From NCBI RefSeq assembly GCF_003367475.1, contig NZ_QRHA01000003.1, positions 1 through 64,000 on the forward strand: 64,000 nt of DNA. The letters run 5' to 3'. This DNA comes from Alteromonas aestuariivivens. Its GTDB lineage: Bacteria; Pseudomonadota; Gammaproteobacteria; Enterobacterales; Alteromonadaceae. The translations under genes were made by a program, and so were the position numbers. This document shows, in pieces, positions 22,655 to 32,086 of this stretch; within the stretch, counting starts at the first letter, position 1; each line of letters starts with the position of its first letter. The notes beneath the pieces were generated by a model that was given only the letters and a program-made list of their open reading frames with translations, was not told the DNA's origin and searched no databases.

Positions 22655-23356
22655 ATGAACAATGTAGATCATCAGGAAATCTCAAAATTCGCTGAACTGG
22701 CCTCTCGCTGGTGGGACCCGCAAGGGGAGTTTAAACCCCTTCACGCCATCAACCCTTTGCGGTTGGATTTTATTCAGCAGCACGCCGATGGACTGTTTGA
22801 AAAAAAAGTACTCGATATAGGATGTGGTGGTGGCATTCTGGCCGAATCCATGGCCAGAATGGGAGCGCAGGTCACCGGTATCGATATGGCCGAAGCCTCG
22901 CTCGAAGTTGCTCGACTGCACGGCCTGGAGAGTGGTGTTGACGTAAGCTACGAGTGCAGCACCGCTGAGTCTTTTGCTGCCCAGCACGCTGGTCAGTTCG
23001 ATGTGGTTACCTGCATGGAAATGCTCGAACACGTGCCTGATCCAGGGTCGGTTGTGCAAGCCTGCGCACAACTGGTCAAGCCTGGCGGCCATGTGTTTTT
23101 CTCTACCCTTAACCGCAACATTAAGTCCTACCTGATGGGAATCGTCGGAGCCGAATACATTCTCAATCTTGTCCCTAAAGGCACACATCAACATGAGCGA
23201 TTTATTAAGCCCTCAGAACTGATGGCCATGACCGATCAGGCCAACTTGTTAAACCGCCATATAACAGGTTTACACATGTCGCCAATGTCGCAAACCTTTT
23301 ACCTTTCGGACCGAAATGTGGATGTGAACTACCTACTACATAGTGTGCCCGCTTAA
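22655..23356 (+). CDS. ubiG: Ubiquinone biosynthesis O-methyltransferase UbiG
   Basis: SAM-dependent enzyme performing both O-methylations in ubiquinone synthesis. The SAM motif [21 protein letters not shown] and the N-terminal block [28 protein letters not shown] are diagnostic. The C-terminus ([11 protein letters not shown]) is where the family normally ends, so the gene is complete at 233 residues. The start at 22655 (MNNVDHQE) fits relatives better than the upstream alternative at 22643. Its last codons form the left arm of a long inverted repeat (23333-23380). Confidence 0.95.
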   Translation: MNNVDHQEISKFAELASRWWDPQGEFKPLHAINPLRLDFIQQHADGLFEKKVLDIGCGGGILAESMARMGAQVTGIDMAEASLEVARLHGLESGVDVSYECSTAESFAAQHAGQFDVVTCMEMLEHVPDPGSVVQACAQLVKPGGHVFFSTLNRNIKSYLMGIVGAEYILNLVPKGTHQHERFIKPSELMAMTDQANLLNRHITGLHMSPMSQTFYLSDRNVDVNYLLHSVPA

Positions 23357-23380
23357 TATATTGGACACACTATGTAGTAG
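23333..23380. repeat. 15-bp perfect inverted repeat across the ubiG stop; possible NrdR-like boxes
   Basis: CTACTACATAGTGTG (23333-23347) and CACACTATGTAGTAG (23366-23380) are exact reverse complements, 18 bases apart. No T-run follows, so a standard terminator is unlikely. Each arm partly resembles the NrdR box (acaCwAtATaTwGtgt), about 11 of 16 positions. The next gene downstream is nrdA, an NrdR target in many bacteria. However, the box spacing (about 36 bp start to start) differs from the usual 31-32 bp, and the nrdA start is over 400 bases away. Confidence 0.45.
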
Positions 23381-23796
23381 TTGATGATTATTCGTCCTGC
23401 TTAGATCCTGTATTTATATAAATGCGTTTTTTGGAACAAATAATTTTATATACGGATCCGATCGAAAAAATACCTTGCATTCGACTCATGGAAGGACAAA
23501 TCGTGGCTTTTAGGTGAGTCACTACTAACCAAAGAAACAACCCGTTCTGACTGCTGGATTAACCACCAGATATTGGGTTGCAATAATCCATAAACCTCAC
23601 TATCTTGTGGTAGGTCCAGCAAACGTGAACTTTCGGCGGAGCCCGCGGTAGCGTTTGATCTCCCGTAATGCAGTCAGGGATCGCGCAGGATCGTTGCCAA
23701 ACCTTGGCAATTCCACAAGCAGTAAGAATTTTGTAGTTAAAATAACGATGGGCAAAGCCCACGCTAGCAGCGCTAACAGACAAACGGCCAGTACTA
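23357..23796. other. Long ubiG-nrdA intergenic region
   Basis: 440 bases with no supportable gene. It holds the right arm of the ubiG inverted repeat, a perfect 7-bp dyad TTGCCAA-ACC-TTGGCAA (23694-23710), and a small hairpin TGGGC-AAA-GCCCA near 23749-23761. The nrdA promoter must be here. No good ribosome binding site precedes the nrdA ATG. A 122-codon minus-strand frame crossing into nrdA is a shadow. Confidence 0.6.
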
Positions 23797-26118
23797 ATGA
23801 ATAACAACCTAACCGTCACCAAACGCAATGGTGAGAAAGAGCCCATTGACCTCGAAAAGATCCATAAAGTCATCACATGGGCTGCAAAGGGGCTTAAAAA
23901 CGTCTCTGTTTCCCAGGTGGAAATCAAGGCTCACATCCAGTTTTATGATGGCATCAAAACCAGCGAAATCCACGAAACTTTGATTAAGTCCGCGGCCGAT
24001 CTGATTTCAACAGAGGCGCCGGATTATCAGTATCTTGCTGCCCGCCTGGCTATATTCCATCTGCGCAAAAAAGCCTATGGCCAGTTTGAGCCACCGGTGT
24101 TGTATGATCACGTGAAGAAAATGGTCGCTCAGGGCAAGTACGATGAGCATCTGCTCAGTGATTACAGCGCTGAAGAATTTGCCGAGATGGAATCCTACAT
24201 CGATCACTGGCGTGACATGAATTTCAGCTACGCCGCGGTAAAGCAGCTGGAAGGAAAATATCTGGTTCAAAACCGTGTAACCGGTGAAATCTACGAAAGT
24301 GCCCAGTTTCTGTATGTGCTGGTGGCAGCCTGTCTGTTTGCCAATTATCCCAAAACCACCCGAATGGACTATGTACGCCGTTTTTATGACGCTACATCAC
24401 TGTTCAAGATTTCATTGCCGACGCCGATCATGTCCGGGGTACGTACCCCTACCCGTCAGTTCAGCTCCTGCGTTCTGATTGAAACCGGTGACAGCCTCGA
24501 TTCCATCAATGCTACCGCCAGTGCCATAGTTAAGTACGTCAGTCAGCGTGCCGGTATTGGTGTGAACGCTGGCCGCATTCGTGCTCTGGGCAGCCCAATC
24601 CGCGGTGGTGAAGCTTTCCACACTGGCTGTATTCCGTTCTACAAGTATTTCCAGACAGCCGTGAAAAGCTGTTCACAGGGCGGTGTACGTGGTGGCGCAG
24701 CTACCCTGTTCTACCCATTGTGGCACTGGGAAGTTGAATCGCTGCTGGTATTGAAAAACAACCGTGGCGTCGAAGAGAACCGGGTCCGTCACTTGGATTA
24801 TGGTGTCCAGTTCAACAAGCTGATGTATCAGCGCATGATGAAAGACGACTACATTACGCTGTTCAGTCCTTCTGATGTACCGGGTTTGTACGATGCATTC
24901 TTTGCCGACCAGGCGAAATTTGAAGAGCTTTACGTCAAGTACGAAAACGACGAGAGCATTCGCAAGAAGCGCATCAAAGCCATGGAGCTGTTCAGTCTGT
25001 TTATGCAGGAGCGTGCAAGTACAGGCCGTATATACCTGCAAAATGTGGATCACTGTAATACACACAGCCCGTTTGACCCTAAAGTGGCTCCGGTACGCCA
25101 GAGCAATCTGTGTCTGGAAATTGCCTTACCGACCAAGCCTCTCGAGCACGTTAACGACGAAAACGGCGAAATTGCCCTGTGCACCCTTTCGGCGTTTAAC
25201 CTGGGCGCTATCAAGTCACTGGATGAACTGGAAGAGTTGTCCGATTTGGCGGTACGTGCTCTGGACAGCCTGCTGGATTACCAGGACTACCCGGTTCCCG
25301 CAGCCTATAACGCAACCATGGGGCGTCGTACGCTCGGCATAGGTGTAATCAACTTCGCTTATTATCTGGCGAAACACGGCGTGAAGTATTCCGATTTCAG
25401 CGCCAACGGGCTGATTCACAGAACATTTGAAGCCATTCAGTTTTATCTGCTTAAGGCTTCCAACAATCTGGCCAGAGAACAAGGTGCATGTCCGAAATTT
25501 AATGAAACCACCTACTCCCAAGGTATCCTGCCAATAGATACCTACAAAAAGGATTTGGACGCCATTTGTAATGAGCCACTCCAATACGATTGGGAAACCC
25601 TGCGTGCCGACATTCAGGCCCATGGGTTACGCAATTCAACATTGTCAGCTCTGATGCCGTCGGAAACATCGTCACAAATATCCAATGCCACCAACGGTAT
25701 TGAGCCGCCACGTGGCCATATCAGCATCAAGTCGAGTAAAGATGGCGTCCTGAAGCAGGTTGTTCCTGAGTACGACACACTCAAGGAAAAGTATGAGTTG
25801 TTGTGGGATATCCCCTCGAATGACGGCTATCTGCAGCTGGTGGGTATCATGCAGAAGTTTATTGACCAGACAATTTCTGCCAATACCAGTTATGACCCGG
25901 GCAAATACGAAAACGGCAAGGTGCCGATGAAGCTGTTGCTTAAAGATTTGCTTACTGCGTACAAGTTGGGTGTTAAGACTCTGTACTATCATAACACCCG
26001 TGATGGCGCAGCTGACTCCAGTACGCTGGAGACCAAGCAACAGGAGGCCAAGCCTCTTGCTCAGGAAGCGGTAATTGTCGAAGACGACGACTGCGCTGGT
26101 GGAGCTTGCAAAATCTAA
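23797..26118 (+). CDS. nrdA: Ribonucleoside-diphosphate reductase class Ia, alpha subunit
   Basis: Large catalytic subunit that reduces NDPs to dNDPs aerobically. The 773-residue sequence starts with an ATP-cone allosteric domain (NLTVTKRNGEKEPIDLEKIHKVITWAAKGL). It contains the active-site cysteine regions (FSSCVLIETGD; HCNTHSPFDP; QSNLCLEIALP) and the radical-transfer tyrosines near TLYYHNTRDG. It ends in the thioredoxin/glutaredoxin-reduced tail CAGGACKI. It is followed by a hairpin, then nrdB and a ferredoxin, the E. coli nrdAB-yfaE order. Confidence 0.98.
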   Translation: MNNNLTVTKRNGEKEPIDLEKIHKVITWAAKGLKNVSVSQVEIKAHIQFYDGIKTSEIHETLIKSAADLISTEAPDYQYLAARLAIFHLRKKAYGQFEPPVLYDHVKKMVAQGKYDEHLLSDYSAEEFAEMESYIDHWRDMNFSYAAVKQLEGKYLVQNRVTGEIYESAQFLYVLVAACLFANYPKTTRMDYVRRFYDATSLFKISLPTPIMSGVRTPTRQFSSCVLIETGDSLDSINATASAIVKYVSQRAGIGVNAGRIRALGSPIRGGEAFHTGCIPFYKYFQTAVKSCSQGGVRGGAATLFYPLWHWEVESLLVLKNNRGVEENRVRHLDYGVQFNKLMYQRMMKDDYITLFSPSDVPGLYDAFFADQAKFEELYVKYENDESIRKKRIKAMELFSLFMQERASTGRIYLQNVDHCNTHSPFDPKVAPVRQSNLCLEIALPTKPLEHVNDENGEIALCTLSAFNLGAIKSLDELEELSDLAVRALDSLLDYQDYPVPAAYNATMGRRTLGIGVINFAYYLAKHGVKYSDFSANGLIHRTFEAIQFYLLKASNNLAREQGACPKFNETTYSQGILPIDTYKKDLDAICNEPLQYDWETLRADIQAHGLRNSTLSALMPSETSSQISNATNGIEPPRGHISIKSSKDGVLKQVVPEYDTLKEKYELLWDIPSNDGYLQLVGIMQKFIDQTISANTSYDPGKYENGKVPMKLLLKDLLTAYKLGVKTLYYHNTRDGAADSSTLETKQQEAKPLAQEAVIVEDDDCAGGACKI

Positions 26119-26130
26119 GTCCCTCAGGGC

Positions 26131-26159
26131 ATACCCGGAAGTTTTCACCTTCCGGGTAT
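26131..26159 (+). terminator. Terminator/attenuator between nrdA and nrdB
   Basis: A perfect 11-bp stem ATACCCGGAAG / CTTCCGGGTAT with a 7-base loop is followed by a T-rich stretch (TCGTTCTTCTT). It lies 12 bases after the nrdA stop. It could lower nrdB expression relative to nrdA unless a separate nrdB promoter compensates. Confidence 0.65.
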
Positions 26160-26241
26160 TCGTTCTTCTTGCTCGGCTGTACTCTGGTACCCTATGCATT
26201 ACAGAGATCAACGCATTTCGTTTTTAGTGATTTAAATCAGT

Positions 26242-27372
26242 ATGAAATACACCACTTTTAATCAACAAAGTGTCAACCCGCTGGTTGAGCCCATGTTTTT
26301 CGGCAATCCGGTTAATGTAGCCCGGTATGACCAGCAGCGACACGCGATTTTTGAAAAACTGATCGAAAAACAAATCAGCTTTTTCTGGCGCCCGGAAGAA
26401 GTGGATGTCAGCCGCGATCGCGTTGACTTCCAAAAGCTGACCGAAGCCGAGCAGCACATCTTCATCTCAAACCTGAAGTATCAGACACTGCTGGATTCGG
26501 TCCAGGGTCGAAGCCCGAATATTGCCTTCCTGCCCATCATTTCCTTGCCGGAACTGGAAACCTGGGTAGAGACCTGGTCATTCTTTGAGACCATTCACTC
26601 CCGCTCATACACGCACATATTGCGTAACCTGTTCTCCGACCCCAGCGATATTTTTAAAGACATTGTCGTCAATGAAGAGATCAAGCGACGTGCATCAGAC
26701 ATCTCCGGTTACTATGACGAACTCATTTTCCTGACTCAGTTGTGGCAAACCCAGGGAGAAGGCGTTCACACCGTTGACGGCGAAACCTACACAGTTTCCC
26801 TGCGTGAGCTGAAAAAGAAACTGTACCTGTGCATGAACTCAGTAAATGCGCTGGAAGCCATTCGTTTCTATGTTTCATTTGCCTGTACCTTTGCGTTTGC
26901 AGAGCGCGAGCTGATGGAAGGTAATTCAAAGATCATTCGTCTGATTGCCCGCGACGAAAACCTGCATTTAACCTCAACTCAGCACATTCTGAATTTGTGG
27001 GCCAAGGGCAAGGACGACCCGGAAATGGCAGAAATTGCCGAGGAATGTAAAGAGCAGGCCCGGGATATATTCCTGTCAGCGGTTGAACAGGAAAAGCAAT
27101 GGGCTGAGTACCTGTTCCAGAACGGCTCTATGATCGGTCTTAACAAAGAAATTCTGTGCCAGTATGTGGAATACATCGCCCATCAGCGTATGTCGGCAAT
27201 TGGGCTGGATTCCGGGTTTGACGTCAAGAGCAACCCCCTGCCCTGGATGAACAACTATCTGAATTCCGACAACGTTCAGGTTGCTCCGCAGGAGTCTGAA
27301 ATCAGTTCTTATCTGGTTGGCCAAATTGACTCTTCCGTCAGCGAAGACGATTTCGCCGATTTCGAGCTTTGA
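26242..27372 (+). CDS. nrdB: Ribonucleoside-diphosphate reductase class Ia, beta subunit
   Basis: Diiron-tyrosyl radical subunit that starts catalysis in NrdA. The 376-residue protein retains the first metal ligand Asp85 (TLLDSVQGR), then Glu116 and His119 with the radical Tyr123 in [12 protein letters not shown], and later ligands in FAERELMEG and [13 protein letters not shown]. The C-terminal tail ([11 protein letters not shown]) is the NrdA-docking peptide. A ferredoxin gene for cofactor upkeep follows 11 bases downstream. Confidence 0.98.
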   Translation: MKYTTFNQQSVNPLVEPMFFGNPVNVARYDQQRHAIFEKLIEKQISFFWRPEEVDVSRDRVDFQKLTEAEQHIFISNLKYQTLLDSVQGRSPNIAFLPIISLPELETWVETWSFFETIHSRSYTHILRNLFSDPSDIFKDIVVNEEIKRRASDISGYYDELIFLTQLWQTQGEGVHTVDGETYTVSLRELKKKLYLCMNSVNALEAIRFYVSFACTFAFAERELMEGNSKIIRLIARDENLHLTSTQHILNLWAKGKDDPEMAEIAEECKEQARDIFLSAVEQEKQWAEYLFQNGSMIGLNKEILCQYVEYIAHQRMSAIGLDSGFDVKSNPLPWMNNYLNSDNVQVAPQESEISSYLVGQIDSSVSEDDFADFEL

Positions 27373-27383
27373 TCCAAGTTTGA

Positions 27384-27656
27384 ATGAAAAAACCTGACAC
27401 CGCCTTTCACATTGAAGTTATCGATGTGAAAGGCACCCTGTCTGACCCGGACAAAACCCTGCTCGAGTCTCTGGAAGCCGCGGACGTCCAAATCCATTAT
27501 CATTGCCGCGAAGGCTACTGTGGAGCCTGTCGCACCAAGCTGATAGCTGGAGAAGTAGATTACACCACAGATCCCCTTGCCTACATCGACGACGATGAGA
27601 TCCTGCCCTGTTGCTGCATCGCATTGACCGATCTGAAGATCAAAGTTCCCTTGTAA
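27384..27656 (+). CDS. yfaE: 2Fe-2S ferredoxin for NrdB cofactor maintenance (YfaE-like)
   Basis: A 90-residue plant-type ferredoxin. The iron-sulfur ligands are CREGYCGACRTKL plus a fourth cysteine in the ILPCCCIALTD block. In E. coli, YfaE reduces the NrdB diiron centre to rebuild the tyrosyl radical. The position directly after nrdB, probably on the same transcript, supports that role here. Confidence 0.93.
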   Translation: MKKPDTAFHIEVIDVKGTLSDPDKTLLESLEAADVQIHYHCREGYCGACRTKLIAGEVDYTTDPLAYIDDDEILPCCCIALTDLKIKVPL

Positions 27657-27667
27657 GAACACAACCG

Positions 27668-28519
27668 TTATTTCGACGCTTCGGCCTTCCGCCGATTGAT
27701 CACCAGACCAATTCCGCCCAGTATGCAAGCCGAAGCCAGTAACATCTGACCACTAATGACTTCACCTAAAAACACCCATCCCAGCAACATGGCAAGCACA
27801 GGCACACTAAGTTGCACTGTGGCTGCCTGTGACGCAGCAAGAAATTTTACCACCCGATACCAGATTGCGTAGCCCAGACCGGATGTCACAACTCCGGAAA
27901 GCAGTGCACAGGCGACCCCCATCGATTGCCAGTTAACCGGTTGTGCAAGCGCAAGATGTAAAACCACCGCCAGCGGAACAGTAAACAGAAAGTTTCCGGC
28001 CGTCATAGCCAGTGGCGCACCGGCAGCCCTGCCAAGTAATGAGTAAGCCCCCCAGCCAATTCCTGCCATGGTCATTAGCGCCGCGCTCGACATTGGTGGT
28101 GCACTCAGCCCCGGTAACAGCAACACCACCAGACCTGCAACTGCCGCCCCCAACCCCAGCCACTGCCACAAGCTGAAGCGTTCACCGTGAAAAAATCCCC
28201 AGACCAGCATGGTCAGCTGCACGCTACCGAACAGGATCAATGCTCCAGTACCGGTGGACATACTGATATAGGCAAACGAAAAACCACTAGCATACACAAA
28301 AAGCGCCACTGCCCCGGACAGCGAGCCAAATGAGAAAGCACGGATGCCATTCCAATACGTAAGTAAAAACAGCGTAAAAGCACCGCTGATAAGGCGAATG
28401 CTGGTAAAACTGGCCGGATCAATGCTGCCCTCAAGTAATGCCATACGGCACAGCAATGAGTTGGCGGCAAATGCGAGCATTGCCACCGACAACCAGAGTC
28501 CATTGGTTATATTACGCAT
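27668..28519 (-). CDS. EamA/DMT-family membrane transporter
   Basis: A 283-residue inner-membrane protein with ten predicted hydrophobic helices arranged as two EamA repeats, the drug/metabolite transporter layout. The N-terminal motif SLLCRMALLEGSIDPASFTSIRLISGAF and the C-terminal LSVPVLAMLLGWVFLGEVISGQMLLASACILGGIGLVI are typical. Substrate cannot be told from sequence; relatives export amino acids, sugars or other metabolites. It is convergent with the nrdB-ferredoxin pair (11-base gap) and probably monocistronic. Confidence 0.88.
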   Translation of the reverse strand: MRNITNGLWLSVAMLAFAANSLLCRMALLEGSIDPASFTSIRLISGAFTLFLLTYWNGIRAFSFGSLSGAVALFVYASGFSFAYISMSTGTGALILFGSVQLTMLVWGFFHGERFSLWQWLGLGAAVAGLVVLLLPGLSAPPMSSAALMTMAGIGWGAYSLLGRAAGAPLAMTAGNFLFTVPLAVVLHLALAQPVNWQSMGVACALLSGVVTSGLGYAIWYRVVKFLAASQAATVQLSVPVLAMLLGWVFLGEVISGQMLLASACILGGIGLVINRRKAEASK

Positions 28520-28599
28520 TTCGGCTATTCACCAGATGTGACGTGAACACGTACCTGTTCGTTTTCATGAAAAGTTATGCCAGTAATCTAAACATAAAA

Positions 28600-28621
28600 A
28601 AAGCCGCTTTACTGCGGCTTT
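28600..28621 (-). terminator. Terminator of the dapA-bamC-purC operon
   Basis: An 8-bp stem AAAGCCGC / GCGGCTTT with a 6-base loop lies 19 bases after the purC stop. On the minus strand the stem is followed by T bases (TTTTATG). Confidence 0.88.
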
Positions 28622-28639
28622 GTTAGATCATTTGCGAAC

Positions 28640-29353
28640 TTACAGGGCAAGACCGAGACGTTCTGCGACTTCGATGTAAGTTTCGACAACGGAGCCCAGC
28701 CCCTGACGAAAACGGTCTTTGTCCATTTTTTTGCGGGTTTCCTTGTCCCACAGACGGCAACCGTCCGGCGTAAATTCGTCACCCAGCACGATATTGCCGG
28801 CAGCATCCACACCGAATTCCAGTTTGTAGTCCACCAGCATCATACCTGCTTCGTCGAACAATGCTTTCAGTACAGCATTCACCTTGAACGTCAGAGCTTT
28901 CATTTCGGCAATTTGCGCTTCGCTGGCCCATCCGAACGAAACAATATGATAATCGTTCACCATAGGGTCGTGGAGTGCGTCATTCTTGAGGAAAAACTCA
29001 AACACTGGCGGATCCAGCAATAACCCTTCTTCAACGCCCAGCCGACGTACCAGAGAACCGGCAGCCACGTTTCGAACTACGCATTCAACCGGGATCATAT
29101 CCAGTTTCTTAACCAGCGACTCGGTATCAGAAACCAATGCTTCAACCTGGGTTGCAATGCCCGCATCTTCCAGTTTGGTCATAATAAAGTGATTGAACTT
29201 GTTGTTCACTTCACCCTTGCGATCCAGCTGTTCAATTTTCTGGCCGTCAAAAGCGGAGGTATCGTTACGAAAATGCAGGATCAATTTATCACTGTCATCC
29301 GTCAGATAAACCGTTTTTGCCTTACCGCGGTACAATTCTTCGCGTTTTTCCAT
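28640..29353 (-). CDS. purC: Phosphoribosylaminoimidazole-succinocarboxamide synthase (SAICAR synthetase)
   Basis: Purine pathway step joining CAIR and aspartate with ATP. The start at 29353 ([20 protein letters not shown]) yields 237 residues, exactly the E. coli length; the alternative at 29365 adds four residues. Diagnostic blocks: [39 protein letters not shown] and [30 protein letters not shown]. It follows bamC at the end of the dapA operon. Confidence 0.97.
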   Translation of the reverse strand: MEKREELYRGKAKTVYLTDDSDKLILHFRNDTSAFDGQKIEQLDRKGEVNNKFNHFIMTKLEDAGIATQVEALVSDTESLVKKLDMIPVECVVRNVAAGSLVRRLGVEEGLLLDPPVFEFFLKNDALHDPMVNDYHIVSFGWASEAQIAEMKALTFKVNAVLKALFDEAGMMLVDYKLEFGVDAAGNIVLGDEFTPDGCRLWDKETRKKMDKDRFRQGLGSVVETYIEVAERLGLAL

Positions 29354-29368
29354 GGTTACTCTCAAAAA

Positions 29369-30469
29369 TTAAATATCAAGGTTGTCTTGCGACATTGCCT
29401 CTACGAAAGCGTCATAAATGTCGGCTACAACGTTGGGCTCAAAGGGTTTACTTTCATTATTCATAAAAGTGATCGAGGTTTTCTCACCCATCTTGCCAAC
29501 CCGAAGCCGGTAATCATCCTGTTCAAGCAATTCTCCGTCATCGGAGAACCACCCCTTCCACCAACTCTCATCCGCACCGTTGTAGGTTACAAACAGCAAA
29601 CCAGTGGATTTATCCAAATCTTTCACATCAAAACCAAGTTTCCTCAGCACCAGTAACAACCGGGGCCAGGCGATATCATAACCAGCGTTGACAATAAAGG
29701 CAGCAGCACCATCGCTGTCATAACCCAACTCGGTATTCAGCCCCTGGCGGATTTGTGCCAGACGACGGCTGTCTTCCAGCCGAATTTGGTACTCATAGTG
29801 ATTGATAACCTTGTTCAGTACATCTACTTCTTCACGACGTTCCTGCATAGCCAGAAGGTCACTCTTGACGTCCTCGCCCAAGGTTTCCCTGTAGTCTTTC
29901 AACTCAGCATGCAGTGCCGCTGTTCGACCATGAGGCTTCACTTCCATAGAAAATTCAAAGCGGCGTTCAGTCTGATGGGTTTCATCGGAGAAATCATACC
30001 AGCTGGCATCTTCCCCCATATCCTGCACCATCCAGTCGGTAACAAGAACACCAGCTTCAGGATCGAAACTTTCCACTCCGATGCCCTGTTGTTCAAGGTA
30101 AGCCAACAAAGAATTCCAGATTGCCTGGTTCAGAGGCTGACTGTCATCAACCTGATCAAACCAGATTGTAGCGGACTGATTTCCATCTTCCACCCGTGAT
30201 CCGGCAACCAGCGGCAACACCAGTGTAGGTGACTGCACGGAGAGCTCACGCCCAATCAGGGAATGATCAGCGCCAGCGCCCAACTGAGGTAATTCATAGT
30301 CACCGGAATAATCTGGACTGTGCAGGTCCGCCGGAACCTTCAGCACAGCTTGTTGCTCTGCTTTCAGATATTCATAACTGCCTGAAGCGGTTTTTCTTTC
30401 CATTTGGCTCGAACAGCCTGTAAGGGCCACAACCAGAAGGCCACTTACTAAAGCCAGGGATTTGTTCAT
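29369..30469 (-). CDS. bamC: Outer-membrane assembly lipoprotein BamC
   Basis: Accessory lipoprotein of the BAM complex that inserts beta-barrel proteins into the outer membrane. The signal peptide ends in the lipobox LTGC (Cys19), followed by the disordered BamC N-terminal segment that binds BamD. Two helix-grip domains follow (366 residues total; E. coli BamC is 344). The dapA-bamC-purC order is the conserved one (nlpB in E. coli). Confidence 0.93.
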   Translation of the reverse strand: MNKSLALVSGLLVVALTGCSSQMERKTASGSYEYLKAEQQAVLKVPADLHSPDYSGDYELPQLGAGADHSLIGRELSVQSPTLVLPLVAGSRVEDGNQSATIWFDQVDDSQPLNQAIWNSLLAYLEQQGIGVESFDPEAGVLVTDWMVQDMGEDASWYDFSDETHQTERRFEFSMEVKPHGRTAALHAELKDYRETLGEDVKSDLLAMQERREEVDVLNKVINHYEYQIRLEDSRRLAQIRQGLNTELGYDSDGAAAFIVNAGYDIAWPRLLLVLRKLGFDVKDLDKSTGLLFVTYNGADESWWKGWFSDDGELLEQDDYRLRVGKMGEKTSITFMNNESKPFEPNVVADIYDAFVEAMSQDNLDI

Positions 30470-30480
30470 TGGCTATCCTC

Positions 30481-31365
30481 TTAACCAGAAATCATTTGAT
30501 ATTGTTTTAATATGTCTTCGATATGTTTTTGGCTGGCAAGTTCCGGTAAAACCATGGGCAATCTTAACACTGCACTTTGAATCAGGCCCATTTTGTATAA
30601 AGCCCACTTAGGCATCACCGGGTTGGGTTCAACGAACAAGGCATCATGAAGAAGTTCAATTTCCGAATTGATACGACGGCATTGGTCAAACTCTTTGTTT
30701 AGTGCTGCGTCACACATACGGGCCATGGCATTCGGTACCAGGTTTGCCGTAACAGAAATAACCCCATGACCGCCTTCACACAAAAACTCACAACTGCTGG
30801 CGTCATCACCACTTAACAGCAGAAAATCGTCTTCCACCAGCGCCTGAGTTTGCTTGAGGCGGTCTATATCACCGGTAGCATCCTTAAGCCCCACAATGTT
30901 TTTGTGCTTTGCCAATTCAGCGACGGTTTCCGGTAACATGTCCGCAACAGTGCGCCCCGGGACGTTATACAGCAGCACAGGCACATCGGTGGCGTCTGCG
31001 ATGGCATTAAAATGGGCAATCATGCCAGCTTGCTGGGGTTTATTGTAATATGGAACCACACTCAAAAAACCATCCACGCCGAGCCCAGCCATTTGCTCGC
31101 TCAAAAAAATTGCTTCTGCAGTCGAGTTCGCGCCACTGCCAGCAATCACCGGAATTTTCCCGCCCACCATTGCTACCGTGCGCTTGACCACATCTATGTG
31201 CTCTTCAAAGGGTAAAGTTGCTGATTCACCGGTAGTGCCGACTGATACGATACCGTGGGTACCCTGTTCGATATGAAACTGAACCAGTTTTTCCAGCGCG
31301 GCGTAATCGATTTCGCCCTGGTCATTCATCGGTGTAATCAGTGCGACGTAACTGCCTGTAAACAT
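30481..31365 (-). CDS. dapA: 4-hydroxy-tetrahydrodipicolinate synthase
   Basis: First committed step of lysine and diaminopimelate synthesis, condensing pyruvate with aspartate semialdehyde. The 294-residue TIM barrel shows GTTGESATL (substrate-binding Thr residues), the Tyr motif VPVLLYNVPGRTVADM and the Schiff-base lysine in NIVGLKDATGD. It heads the bamC-purC operon and is divergent from gcvR, as in E. coli. Confidence 0.98.
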   Translation of the reverse strand: MFTGSYVALITPMNDQGEIDYAALEKLVQFHIEQGTHGIVSVGTTGESATLPFEEHIDVVKRTVAMVGGKIPVIAGSGANSTAEAIFLSEQMAGLGVDGFLSVVPYYNKPQQAGMIAHFNAIADATDVPVLLYNVPGRTVADMLPETVAELAKHKNIVGLKDATGDIDRLKQTQALVEDDFLLLSGDDASSCEFLCEGGHGVISVTANLVPNAMARMCDAALNKEFDQCRRINSEIELLHDALFVEPNPVMPKWALYKMGLIQSAVLRLPMVLPELASQKHIEDILKQYQMISG

Positions 31366-31525
31366 AATCTCTCCGCTTTTTGTGAGCGCACATGTTAATT
31401 ATCTGAGGCACTAAACACAAGCAATCCGGCGGGCAATTTTAAGATTATTTCCAACCCTTTAGCGCTGGCACAGCAAAAAAACTCTGTGATACCATTTCCG
31501 CTTGTTACTTTGGAACCGAAAACCC

Positions 31526-32086
31526 ATGAAGCATCAATTAATTGTGACCATATTGGGCACCGACCACAGCGGTATATTGAGCGAGATAGCCTCTACCGTG
31601 TCCGAAGTGCATTGCAATATCCTCGACAGTCGCCAGGCTATTTACGGCAGAGAATTTTCCCTGACCATGATCCTGGAAGGTTCCCATCAGGCAATCACCA
31701 AAGCCGAATGCCTGCTCCCCCCCCTTTGCCAACGCCTTGATCTGCTGTCGATGATGAAACGTACCAGCCATCACGCCAAGCAAAACCTGGAGCACCTGTT
31801 CGACGTCGAATTCAGCGGAGTAGACGCAGCAGGACTGATCAAATCCGTGACCGGTTTTTTTGCCGACCGTAACGCATCTATCAGCGCGTTCCGACAACGC
31901 ACTTTTACCGACAAAGCGTCGGGGCTTGAGATGATGCGCTGTAAATTTGTGGTCAGCATTCCGGATTCGGTGGATTTTGGCGAACTGGAATACTCTCTCA
32001 AACTCCTATTCGACAGCCTCAACCTGACCGGGAAGGTCGTCGACAAACACAAGAAGGACAACCATGAACACACTGCAAGCTGGTGA
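31526..32086 (+). CDS. gcvR: Glycine cleavage system transcriptional repressor GcvR
   Basis: Two-ACT-domain regulatory protein. In E. coli, GcvR binds glycine and restrains GcvA at the gcvTHP promoter. The start MKHQLIVTILGTDHSGILSE at 31526 gives 186 residues; the ATG at 31502 is not conserved. The second ACT domain begins near FDVEFSGVDAAGLIKSVTGFF. The bcp start lies 23 bases inside its 3' end, so the pair is probably translationally coupled, the E. coli gcvR-bcp order. Confidence 0.93.
   Translation: MKHQLIVTILGTDHSGILSEIASTVSEVHCNILDSRQAIYGREFSLTMILEGSHQAITKAECLLPPLCQRLDLLSMMKRTSHHAKQNLEHLFDVEFSGVDAAGLIKSVTGFFADRNASISAFRQRTFTDKASGLEMMRCKFVVSIPDSVDFGELEYSLKLLFDSLNLTGKVVDKHKKDNHEHTASW

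Noticed and set aside
23559-23927. 122-codon minus-strand frame upstream of nrdA
   Set aside because: It runs into the conserved 5' end of nrdA and has no motif.
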